The position numbers and the translations under genes were made by a program. This document shows positions 1 through 6,511 of a stretch of 10,601 bases of DNA, in pieces (within the stretch, counting starts at the first letter, position 1; each line of letters begins with the position of its first letter). The DNA is from Candidatus Bathyarchaeota archaeon (GTDB lineage Archaea > Thermoproteota > Bathyarchaeia > 40CM-2-53-6 > RBG-13-38-9), in assembly GCA_023144075.1 (NCBI GenBank), contig JAGLGJ010000026.1, forward strand, positions 1 through 10,601. The letters are read 5' to 3'. The notes below the pieces were generated by a model. The model ran no database searches. It was not told the origin of the DNA and worked only from the letters and a program-made list of their open reading frames with translations.

Positions 1-1
1 T

Positions 2-316
2 GAGGGACAACTGAACCGTGAAGAGGTAATTAAGAGAGGCTGGATAGAGTATGGAACAGTGACTCGACGTGAGCGTAGGGCAGCTCCTTTTGATTTCAAT
101 CTAGCCAAGAGGGCAATCATGCTAAATGGTGCTACACAATTAGCCATTACAAAAATAGATTTGATAGCTCCCGAAGCAGCAGGGCTAAAAGTCTTCGAGG
201 AACTACCTAAAGAAGCAAAAGAATTCATTGAAAATATTGAAAATAAAACAAATAGACCGGTTACCTTAATCGGGACTGGTCCATCAACCCTAGATATTAT
301 TGATAGAAGACACTAA
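2..316 (+). CDS. purA: Adenylosuccinate synthetase, C-terminal part (5' end outside window)
   Basis: This is the last 104 codons of an open frame that enters from the left edge. PurA joins IMP and aspartate using GTP to give adenylosuccinate, the first committed step of AMP synthesis in the cytoplasm. The visible part shows the family's C-terminal features: an EYGTVTRRERR stretch (residues about 16-26 of the fragment; normally a GTVTGR-type motif near the nucleotide site), then FDFNLAKRAIMLNGATQLAITKID, which matches the conserved NGAT/LTKLD-type segment, and finally a LIGTGPSTLDIIDRR ending typical of the short archaeal form. The Gly usual in VTGR is Arg here (VTRR), which I regard as a minor variant. 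The gene ends 17 bp from the convergent cofC stop, so it is not in an operon with the following genes. The N-terminal P-loop cannot be checked. Confidence 0.9.
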   Translation, partial: EGQLNREEVIKRGWIEYGTVTRRERRAAPFDFNLAKRAIMLNGATQLAITKIDLIAPEAAGLKVFEELPKEAKEFIENIENKTNRPVTLIGTGPSTLDIIDRRH

Positions 317-333
317 TGAATTAGAATGTAGTC

Positions 334-936
334 TCACGTAAGCATTGAATTTTTCTTCTTAAAAATTTTGAGTAATTGCAGATCTTCAGGCACATCTACA
401 TCAAATGAAAATCCAAGTGACCAAAATAAACGAAATTTTCTATTCCTATTTACTGCCTCTTTCAAATGCTTCTCAAGGCTATTAACCCCAAAATGTACTG
501 GAATAGCTTTCGGCGGGCGAAGAAAAAGAGTATTCGTACCGCAATCTTTTGATGGACATATAACAACCGATTCATCGTAGATTGAATTAATTAGTCGTTT
601 CAGATCTTGATTAGATAATAAAGGAAGATCTCCTGCTACCAGTAAAATCGCATCATGTTTGTTTTTTATGCATTTTCTAATTCCCTGATCGATCGCTCCA
701 TTTAGTGATGAGGTTTTATCTTTTTCAAATGTAACTTCGTATTCAGTTGAGATTCTTTTTATTTCCTCGTCTGAGCCAATCACCAAGACTTCATTTATTG
801 ATTTCGTAACAATTTTCAAAACATGCCTTAACATTTTTATGGTTAGGTCTTGCCGCTCATTTGGATTTAGAGATTTTGCGAGTCTTAATTTGGATCTAGA
901 TAGTTTCTTAACTGGCACAATAGCACAGACATTCAT
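334..936 (-). CDS. cofC: 2-phospho-L-lactate (or PEP) guanylyltransferase CofC
   Basis: CofC transfers GMP from GTP to 2-phospho-L-lactate (phosphoenolpyruvate in some lineages) to make the activated donor for the F420 side chain. The 200-residue protein has the usual CofC length and order: an N-terminal nucleotide-binding start VCAIVPVKKL (3-12) with a following Lys/Arg-rich loop and ER at 27-28, VLVIGSDEE (50-58), SLNGAIDQGI (77-86), the acidic metal/nucleotide motif AGDLPLL (101-107), CGTNTLFLRPP (132-142), a HFG..S....H segment (148-157) and FDVDVPEDL (178-186). Its ATG lies inside the end of cofD as an ATGA overlap (933-936), so the two are probably translationally coupled. Their products act in succession: CofC makes the unstable GPP-lactate and CofD uses it. 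The C-terminal tail is lysine-rich (KKKNS) and unremarkable. Confidence 0.93.
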   Translation of the reverse strand: MNVCAIVPVKKLSRSKLRLAKSLNPNERQDLTIKMLRHVLKIVTKSINEVLVIGSDEEIKRISTEYEVTFEKDKTSSLNGAIDQGIRKCIKNKHDAILLVAGDLPLLSNQDLKRLINSIYDESVVICPSKDCGTNTLFLRPPKAIPVHFGVNSLEKHLKEAVNRNRKFRLFWSLGFSFDVDVPEDLQLLKIFKKKNSMLT

Positions 937-1913
937 GGATTGACATCACTTATACTGTTCAAGGTAAGTCTTGCCAAATTAATTTTTGAGTCCATATTGC
1001 TCATAAGAGTATTTGTAACAATTACGCTCATGCCCAAATCATTTATTGAAGTCTTGAGACTCGCATCTTTATTATCAATAATCATGACATTTATTAGCTC
1101 CTTGTACATGGTCGCCACACCAAAAGAGGATGGTTCATTTCTAAGTTCTTTCATCATTTTATGAGCAGGTCCTCTTACTGCTTTTCCTCCGATTACTGGA
1201 CTTATAGCAACTTTGTAAGCTTTAGATCTCTTGATCGCCTCCTTTATTCCAGGAATAGATAATATGCAACCTATGCTGACAATTGGGTTGCTTGGCGCGA
1301 AAATTATAGTCTGTGCTTTCTGTATAACCTTCAAAGCATTCGAATTGGGAATAGAATTATTAGCTCCTTCAAATATCACTTTCTTAATTTCAACTTCAAA
1401 TTTTTTCTTTACAAAATATTCCTGGAAGTCCAATAATCCTTCTTTAGTATCTACCTTTGTTCTTACTTTATCATCGGTCACAGGAATTATATTGTATTTT
1501 ACACCAAGATATCGACATAGTATTTTAGTTACCTCTGAAAGCGGTAATCCCTTTTGAATTAGAAAAGTTCGGAAGATATGAGTTGCTAAATCCATATCCC
1601 CGATTTTAAACCATGTTCCTCTATCATAATATTTGAACATTTGTAAGAAATTGAAACTATCTTTCTTCAAACCCCAACCTTTTTCCTCATCAACGAGACC
1701 TGCGATCGTATACATTACAGTGTCAAGATCTGGGGAGATATGAAGACCATAAAGCTCTAGGTCATCTCCAACATTTCCTATAATATCTAGGCTATCAGGA
1801 GGAAGTATCCTGATTAATCCTTGAAGAAAACGTGCTCCACCAACTCCCCCTGCTATCACAACTGTTTTTTTAAAAGAAGTCAATTTTTCAAAGACCGTAG
1901 TGACACATAACAT
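933..1913 (-). CDS. cofD: 2-phospho-L-lactate transferase CofD (coenzyme F420 biosynthesis)
   Basis: CofD moves the phospholactyl (or phosphoenolpyruvyl) group from the GDP-activated donor made by CofC onto the deazaflavin Fo, giving F420-0. The 326-residue protein has the family hallmarks: GGVGGARFLQG (22-32) for donor binding, NVGDD with SPDLDTVMYTIAG soon after, a GWGLKKDSF motif, a central VPVTDD block, and near the C-terminus APSNPIVSIG and SPVIGGKAVRGPAHKMM. About 20 residues precede GGVGG, some 12-15 more than most relatives. An alternative TTG (codon 11, 1881-1883) would shorten this, but neither start has a Shine-Dalgarno. A TATA-like box 27 bp before the ATG suggests a leaderless message starting at the ATG, so I keep the long form. 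It lies 76 bp downstream of glmS on the same strand. Confidence 0.94.
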   Translation of the reverse strand: MLCVTTVFEKLTSFKKTVVIAGGVGGARFLQGLIRILPPDSLDIIGNVGDDLELYGLHISPDLDTVMYTIAGLVDEEKGWGLKKDSFNFLQMFKYYDRGTWFKIGDMDLATHIFRTFLIQKGLPLSEVTKILCRYLGVKYNIIPVTDDKVRTKVDTKEGLLDFQEYFVKKKFEVEIKKVIFEGANNSIPNSNALKVIQKAQTIIFAPSNPIVSIGCILSIPGIKEAIKRSKAYKVAISPVIGGKAVRGPAHKMMKELRNEPSSFGVATMYKELINVMIIDNKDASLKTSINDLGMSVIVTNTLMSNMDSKINLARLTLNSISDVNP

Positions 1914-1934
1914 TGTGATTAAAATCTTTGTTGG

Positions 1935-1946
1935 AAATTAAAAGCG
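1935..1946 (-). promoter_or_regulatory. Candidate TATA box for leaderless cofD-cofC mRNA
   Basis: Read on the minus strand this is CGCTTTTAATTT, centred about 27 bp upstream of the cofD ATG at 1913. In archaea the TATA box is centred about 26-27 bp before the transcription start, so a start at or next to the ATG is predicted. cofD has no Shine-Dalgarno (the bases before ATG are TTTTAATCACA), which agrees with leaderless translation. This is an inference from spacing only; read-through from glmS is also possible. Confidence 0.4.
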
Positions 1947-1989
1947 AGACACCCTGCAGTAATTAAATCTATGCAAGAAAATTTGTTTA

Positions 1990-3807
1990 TTATTCCACAG
2001 TTACCGATTTAGCTAGATTTCTAGGTTTATCCGGATCACATTTCCTCTCAACAGCCATCCAGTATGCAAATAGTTGGAGGGGTACAATATATATTAATGG
2101 TGAAAGAAAATTCATTGATCCATCTTTTATTTCGATATAATCATCCAACAATTGTTTAAGCTTCTCATCACCTGCTTGAATAATGCCGATCGTAGAAGCT
2201 TTTCGCGCTTTCATTTCCATAATATTACCTAAAATTTTATCATAAGTTCCATCTTTTGGTGCAATGAAGATTATCGGATAACCCTCTTCTACGACGGCGA
2301 TGAAACCATGTTTGCTTTCTCCAGCAGGATACGCAAGAGACGGGATATATGATAACTCTAAAAGTTTTAATCTAGCCTCAAGTGCGGTTGTTACATTAAT
2401 ACCTCTTCCTAAGAAACAGAAACTTGACTTGTCTTTATATCTCTTGACGAGTTTTTTTATCTTAACTTCGGTAGATAGAGTTTTTTTCATTACTTTTGGA
2501 ACGTCTAAGAGCATTTTTTTCATTATTTCTAGTTCGTTATTTGAGATGCTCCCTTTTTTCTCAGCTAAAATAACCGCGAGCATTGTCAAAACTGAGAGTT
2601 GCGCAGTGAAGGTCTTAGTAGCGGCGACACCGATCTCTGGACCTGAGTTTTGTCCAATGTAGACTTCTGAAAGCCTTGTTATTGAAGATCCCATTACATT
2701 GGTAATACCAAATATTGATGCACCCATCTTCTTCGCGAAACGTAAAGCATCTAGCGTATCTGCTGTTTCACCGGACTGGCTTACCGCAAGTACGACGGAT
2801 TTCTTGTTAATTGCATGACCATATTGCTCAATGAATTCAGAAGATACGATAGGTTTAGCTTGAAGCATAGCTAGTTTGCTAAAAAGATATGATGCTGCCA
2901 GACAAGCATGATAGGAAGTCCCACATCCGATGACGTATACCTGTTCAGCTTTATGCATCTTGGATGCAATCAGATCATAATATATATTTTGAATTCTGAG
3001 CGCATTACTTATCGCCAGAGGCTGCTCGTGAATTTCTTTGATCATAAAATGTTTGTAACCACTTTTAGATGCATCCTCAGTGCTCCAAGTAATTTCCGAT
3101 ATATCATGTTGGATATCTTGACCCGTTCTGAAATTCATTACTTCAATTTTATCAGACTTCACAACCGCTAACTCGTCTTCATCCAGAAATAGAGCTTTCT
3201 TAGTTAATGGGAGAAATGCCGAGACGTCAGATGCACAGAAGTTAGCATTCTTACCAATACCAATCACTAGTGGGCTCTCTTTTTTCACACAAATTAGTAA
3301 CTCGGGAGAATGAGTCGATATCGCTGCGAGAGAGTAAGACCCTTCAAGCTTTCTAGCTGCCAATCTCACCGCTTCAATAAAATCTTCATCCATCATATTT
3401 TCTTCTATCAGGTGAGGAATTACTTCCGTATCGGTACGAGAATTGAAAATATGACCTTTTCTCTCAAGTTCACTTTTTAACTCGATAAAATTCCCTATTA
3501 TTCCATTATGCACTATGGCAACATTCTTCTTGCAATCCATGTGCGGATGCGCATTTTCAAAAGATGGAATGCCATGGGTTGCCCATCTAGTGTGACCTAC
3601 GCCGATTTTTCCACACAGCTCATCGAAATTAAGTTTTGAATCTACATCCTTTATTGAACCTTGATCTTTTTTTATAGAAAGTTTGTTATCGTGTATTGTG
3701 GCTAAGCCTACTGAATCATAGCCTCGATATTCTAGGCGTTCAAGTGCTTGATGGATGACTGGTGCGGCTTTTCCTTTATGTAAAGTTGTTCCGAAGATGC
3801 CACACAA
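1990..3807 (-). CDS. glmS: Glutamine--fructose-6-phosphate aminotransferase (isomerizing), TTG start
   Basis: GlmS makes glucosamine-6-phosphate from fructose-6-phosphate and glutamine, the entry to UDP-GlcNAc for surface glycans and glycoprotein. I set the start at TTG 3805-3807 (605 residues). This puts the glutaminase nucleophile at codon 2 (M-CGIFG), where it must become the N-terminal Cys, and a GGAGGATC ribosome site lies 7 bases upstream. The in-frame ATG at 3844-3846 would bury the Cys at residue 15. Numbering from the TTG: glutaminase domain with HTRWATHG (72-79), NGIIGNF (101-107) and SRTDTE (123-128); first SIS domain with CGTSYHA (295-301), SQSGET (343-348) and a GPEIGVAATKT block (389-399); second SIS domain with LGRGINVTTALE (466-477) and PAGESKHG (494-501); C-terminal PRNLAKSVTVE. 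All catalytic landmarks are present and the length is normal. It is divergent from lysC. Confidence 0.96.
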   Translation of the reverse strand: MCGIFGTTLHKGKAAPVIHQALERLEYRGYDSVGLATIHDNKLSIKKDQGSIKDVDSKLNFDELCGKIGVGHTRWATHGIPSFENAHPHMDCKKNVAIVHNGIIGNFIELKSELERKGHIFNSRTDTEVIPHLIEENMMDEDFIEAVRLAARKLEGSYSLAAISTHSPELLICVKKESPLVIGIGKNANFCASDVSAFLPLTKKALFLDEDELAVVKSDKIEVMNFRTGQDIQHDISEITWSTEDASKSGYKHFMIKEIHEQPLAISNALRIQNIYYDLIASKMHKAEQVYVIGCGTSYHACLAASYLFSKLAMLQAKPIVSSEFIEQYGHAINKKSVVLAVSQSGETADTLDALRFAKKMGASIFGITNVMGSSITRLSEVYIGQNSGPEIGVAATKTFTAQLSVLTMLAVILAEKKGSISNNELEIMKKMLLDVPKVMKKTLSTEVKIKKLVKRYKDKSSFCFLGRGINVTTALEARLKLLELSYIPSLAYPAGESKHGFIAVVEEGYPIIFIAPKDGTYDKILGNIMEMKARKASTIGIIQAGDEKLKQLLDDYIEIKDGSMNFLSPLIYIVPLQLFAYWMAVERKCDPDKPRNLAKSVTVE

Positions 3808-3814
3808 TTCAATT

Positions 3815-3822
3815 GATCCTCC
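3815..3822 (-). promoter_or_regulatory. Ribosome binding site that sets the glmS TTG start
   Basis: The minus strand reads GGAGGATC, a strong match to the archaeal anti-Shine-Dalgarno, ending 7 bases before TTG at 3807. It lies downstream of the in-frame ATG at 3846 and so cannot serve that codon. It is the main DNA-level evidence for the TTG start. Confidence 0.75.
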
Positions 3823-3862
3823 ATGAGATTTTGTTCTGTTATTCAATGAGTTTGGAACTTAG

Positions 3863-3871
3863 GGATATATG
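3863..3871 (-). promoter_or_regulatory. Candidate TATA box for glmS
   Basis: On the minus strand the sequence is ACATATATC, centred near 3867. A start about 26 bp downstream would fall near 3841. That is just past the ATG at 3844-3846 and leaves a leader of about 34 bases before the TTG start, containing the ribosome site. A second AT-rich candidate lies around 3902-3910. Not tested by any consensus scoring. Confidence 0.35.
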
Positions 3872-3935
3872 TTAGTAGGATAATTCAAACTCTATGGATT
3901 TGACCATATTTGCTTGAGTTGTTTTGGGGTTGTGC

Positions 3936-3949
3936 TTAGTACGCACTAA
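3936..3949. repeat. Short palindrome in the glmS/lysC divergent region, possible operator
   Basis: TTAGT-ACGC-ACTAA has perfect 5-bp arms and a 4-bp spacer. An overlapping inverted pair GTGC...GCAC spans 3932-3946. It lies roughly midway between the two candidate promoters, a usual place for a shared regulator. Arms this short can arise by chance in AT-rich DNA, so the operator role is only a suggestion. Confidence 0.3.
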
Positions 3950-3974
3950 AATATCGAATAATTATATTGCAATA

Positions 3975-3987
3975 ACAAAATTTTTGT
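3975..3987. repeat. Palindrome just upstream of the lysC TATA box
   Basis: ACAAAATTTTTGT has 6-bp perfect arms around one central T. It ends about 8 bp before the candidate lysC TATA box, where activator or BRE-proximal regulator sites are found. AT-rich composition makes chance occurrence plausible. Confidence 0.25.
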
Positions 3988-3994
3988 CGATAAA

Positions 3995-4006
3995 TTAATA
4001 TATATA
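3995..4006 (+). promoter_or_regulatory. Candidate TATA box for the lysC-asd-aro operon
   Basis: TTAATATATATA is the strongest TATA-like element in the divergent region. Typical archaeal spacing puts the transcription start at about 4026-4032. The leader before the lysC GTG would then be about 40 bases and include the ribosome site. There is no room for a large riboswitch downstream of it. Confidence 0.5.
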
Positions 4007-4031
4007 GTTCGTACATTCACTGCCAATTCTA

Positions 4032-4061
4032 ATGACAGGGGAAGACAATTGGGTGATCTAA
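4032..4061 (+). other. Possible 9-codon leader ORF ahead of lysC
   Basis: An ATG at 4032 opens a mini-ORF reading MTGEDNWVI and stopping with TAA at 4059-4061. The predicted transcription start (about 4026-4032) falls right at this ATG, so it could be translated leaderlessly. Its last codons contain the lysC ribosome site, and its stop is 6 bases before the lysC GTG. It has one Trp codon but no run of regulatory codons. A 9-codon ORF is easily due to chance. Confidence 0.15.
4051..4059 (+). promoter_or_regulatory. Strong ribosome binding site for the lysC GTG start
   Basis: GGGTGATCT closely matches the archaeal consensus GGAGGTGATC and ends 8 bases before GTG 4068. It supports translation of the long N-terminal tail of the aspartokinase. 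No comparable site precedes the only start that would remove the tail (GTG 4242). Confidence 0.7.
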
Positions 4062-4067
4062 AAATAG

Positions 4068-5456
4068 GTGACCACGTTTTCGGTGAGGGCGTTTACTTCC
4101 TCAAATAAATTTTCAAAGACACCACTTAATTCTAAAACAAATCATTCCAAAGGTACCAAACCATCAAAAACGATTAGGCAGGAAACATTCTCTTCACAAA
4201 AATCATCTAGACCAAACAGAAAGAACTCCAGCAAGATAATAGTGGCTAAATTCGGCGGCTCAAGTCTCGCCGACAGCGAAAGAATAATAAAAGCAGCAAA
4301 ATCTGTCGCGAAAAAAGCAAAGAACGGACACAAAGTAGCCGTAGTCGTATCAGCAATAGGTAAAACCACAGACACACTACTCGAGATACTACACAACTCA
4401 TCCGGAAAAAGCTTTGAAAAACATGATTCAGACGACATACTATCAATGGGAGAGAGAACAAGCGCAAGGATCTTCGCCACGACCCTAAAATCTGAAGGAG
4501 TAAAAGCCAGATGCTTCGACCCACATGATAATGATTGGCCAATAATCACAGACGACAAATTCTCTAATGCAAACCCAATCATACAAGAATGTGAAGCCCG
4601 AATCAAAAAATATGTACTACCCACACTGAACAAGGGAATCGTTCCTGTAATAGGCGGATTCATAGGCAAAACAAAAACCGGCAAAACCAGCACAATAGGA
4701 CGAGGCGGAAGCGATACCACAGCATTCATCTTAGCGAAAGCTCTTCAAGCCGACAAAGTCATTTTAGTTACAGATTCAAACGGCATTATGACAGCCGATC
4801 CAAAAATTGTTCCAGAAGCTAAACGACTTGACCAAGTCGATTGCGATGTCTTGGTTGAGCTCGCCGATTCAGGTAAGAAATTCATCCATCGAAAAGCGTT
4901 AAAATATAAAGATGCGAAAATCGACGCTAAAGTAATCAACTTCTCAAAAGGAGATCTAGACTCAAAAGGAACCAGAATTACTGGCGGGCCAAGTTCAGAG
5001 CTTGAAGTTGATCTAGGATCATCAAAACCTGCTACAGCATTAACAATAATAGGAAAACAATTAGCCAAAAACCCAACAGTAACCACAGACCTAGCGAAGA
5101 AAATCAGTTCCCGAACAGATTTAATGGGACTATCAGCAAACTCAGACTCAATAATATTCTACATATCAGACCCCAAGAACCCGAAACCACTCTACAAAGA
5201 TCTCCATAAGATATCATTCAAATATCCTAAAGCAATTTCGATGACAATAAGACAAGACCTCGCCTATATTAGAATAAAAGGAGTCGGACTTGAGGATACT
5301 CCTGGAATTATTGGCAAGATTACTGAATTACTAAGAAAAAACAGCATTAACATATTTGGAATACTGACGATAACATCCAGTATTCTCATCTTCGTCGATT
5401 ATGATAAACGAGAGAAGGTTATCTCAATAATTAGGAAAATCTTGGGAGTGAAATAA
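4068..5456 (+). CDS. lysC: Aspartokinase with unusual N-terminal tail and C-terminal ACT region
   Basis: Aspartokinase phosphorylates aspartate to aspartyl-4-phosphate with ATP. The kinase core (about 56-305) shows VAKFGGSS (59-66), SMGER (126-130), GGF at 196-198, the ATP-site motif TIGRGGSDTTA (209-219) and VTDSNGIMTADPKIV (234-248). The C-terminal part has a clear ACT domain at about 399-460 (GLEDTPGIIGKITELL). The preceding 323-398 region looks like a more divergent first ACT repeat, as expected for an allosterically controlled enzyme. Odd: residues 1-55 are rich in Ser, Lys, Thr and Asn, with no predicted fold, whereas the family normally starts a few residues before KFGG. The GTG start is backed by GGGTGATCT 8 bases upstream. 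Parts of the gene are T-poor on the coding strand. asd follows after 2 bp. The context implies a role in aromatic synthesis as well as Thr/Lys/Met. Confidence 0.93.
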   Translation: MTTFSVRAFTSSNKFSKTPLNSKTNHSKGTKPSKTIRQETFSSQKSSRPNRKNSSKIIVAKFGGSSLADSERIIKAAKSVAKKAKNGHKVAVVVSAIGKTTDTLLEILHNSSGKSFEKHDSDDILSMGERTSARIFATTLKSEGVKARCFDPHDNDWPIITDDKFSNANPIIQECEARIKKYVLPTLNKGIVPVIGGFIGKTKTGKTSTIGRGGSDTTAFILAKALQADKVILVTDSNGIMTADPKIVPEAKRLDQVDCDVLVELADSGKKFIHRKALKYKDAKIDAKVINFSKGDLDSKGTRITGGPSSELEVDLGSSKPATALTIIGKQLAKNPTVTTDLAKKISSRTDLMGLSANSDSIIFYISDPKNPKPLYKDLHKISFKYPKAISMTIRQDLAYIRIKGVGLEDTPGIIGKITELLRKNSINIFGILTITSSILIFVDYDKREKVISIIRKILGVK

Positions 5457-5458
5457 TA

Positions 5459-6496
5459 ATGTTAAAAGTTGGAATCCTCGGAGCTACAGGAATGGTTGGA
5501 CAAAAATTCATTGAAATGCTTGAGGGTCATCCCTGGTTTACGATCGAGGCTGTAGCAGCATCTGAGCGAAGTCAAGGCGTAAAGTATGGAAAACTTGGCA
5601 AATGGAAATTATCAACCCCTATTCCAGAATCAGTAAAGGACCTCGAAATTCTTCCAGTGACCCCTGAAGGGATCGGCCAAATTGATTTAGTATTCTCAGC
5701 TTTACCATCTGAAGAAGCAGGACCTATAGAGGAAGAGTTTGCTAAGAAAGGATACATGGTCTTCAGCAATGCTTCAGCTCACCGCATGGATGAAGATGTA
5801 CCTGTTCTAAATGCTGAAGTCAACTGGCAACATTCGAAAATAGTGGATGAACAAAGAAAAAGAAGAGGCTGGAGCGGAGCCATAGTAACCAATCCAAACT
5901 GCACCACAGCAGTTTTGACACTTTCCCTGAAACCCATCAAAGATGAATTTGGCATAAAAAGAATGATCGTAACAACAATGCAAGCAATCTCAGGAGCAGG
6001 ATACCCCGGAGTTGCTTCACTAGACATAACAGACAATGTAATACCATTCATCAAGGATGAAGAAGAAAAAGTAGTTCTCGAGACCCAGAAGATCTTAGGT
6101 GAACTAAAAAAGCCTGCGGAATTCAAGATCTCAGCCAGCTGCAATAGAGTCAACACGACAGACGGTCATATAGAGACTGTCTCCATTGAGACAGAGAAGA
6201 AAACTGATCCTCAGAATGTCGCCGAAGTAATGGCAAAATTTCAGAGCGAACCTCAAAGATTAGGTTTACCAACTGCACCAAATCCTCCAATCGTCGTAAG
6301 ATATGAAGATGATAGACCTCAACCTAAATTGGATAGAATGGAGGGCAACGGGATGGCTGTTGTAGTAGGACGAATCCGAAAGGATGAGGCACTTGAGGGA
6401 ATCAAATATACTGTTCTAGGACATAATACTATGAGAGGCGCAGCTGGATGTTCCATACTCAACTCCGAATACTTCAAAGCAGCAGGTTACATCTAG
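5459..6496 (+). CDS. asd: Aspartate-semialdehyde dehydrogenase (archaeal/fungal type)
   Basis: Asd reduces aspartyl-4-phosphate to L-aspartate-4-semialdehyde with NADPH. It is 345 residues, the usual archaeal length. Visible motifs: Rossmann GILGATGMVGQ (5-15), SALPSEEAG (80-88), the catalytic Cys148 in VTNPNCTTA (143-151), QAISGAGYPG (175-184) with Gln175 positioned as the substrate-binding Gln, the general base His237 in TDGHIE (234-239), and a C-terminal GHNTMRGAAG (321-330). All active-site residues I can place are present. GGGAGTGA at 5444-5451, inside the end of lysC, is a good ribosome site 7 bases before the ATG. The gap from lysC is 2 bp and aroA' follows after 15 bp. The product is a direct substrate of AroA', so the enzyme links the aspartate family to the aromatic pathway in this operon. 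Confidence 0.96.
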   Translation: MLKVGILGATGMVGQKFIEMLEGHPWFTIEAVAASERSQGVKYGKLGKWKLSTPIPESVKDLEILPVTPEGIGQIDLVFSALPSEEAGPIEEEFAKKGYMVFSNASAHRMDEDVPVLNAEVNWQHSKIVDEQRKRRGWSGAIVTNPNCTTAVLTLSLKPIKDEFGIKRMIVTTMQAISGAGYPGVASLDITDNVIPFIKDEEEKVVLETQKILGELKKPAEFKISASCNRVNTTDGHIETVSIETEKKTDPQNVAEVMAKFQSEPQRLGLPTAPNPPIVVRYEDDRPQPKLDRMEGNGMAVVVGRIRKDEALEGIKYTVLGHNTMRGAAGCSILNSEYFKAAGYI

Positions 6497-6511
6497 GAGA
6501 TTAGAGAAAAA

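Noticed and set aside
350..360. T-rich run downstream of purA as a possible terminator
   Set aside because: The run encodes Lys/Asn codons of cofC on the other strand, is interrupted by C, and has no hairpin. It is not enough to call a terminator.
1231..1557. 108-codon plus-strand frame within cofD, with hydrophobic stretches that mimic a membrane protein
   Set aside because: It is antisense to conserved CofD motifs; the hydrophobic look comes from reading complementary codons.
4007..4067. Riboswitch or attenuator ahead of lysC
   Set aside because: The predicted leader is only about 40 bases and shows no stem set or lysine-riboswitch-like elements, which would also be unexpected in an archaeon.
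4142..4729. 195-codon open frame on the minus strand inside lysC
   Set aside because: It is entirely antisense to the well-supported aspartokinase core, and its Ser/Leu/Phe-rich translation resembles no family. The T-poor sense strand makes stop codons scarce on the opposite strand.
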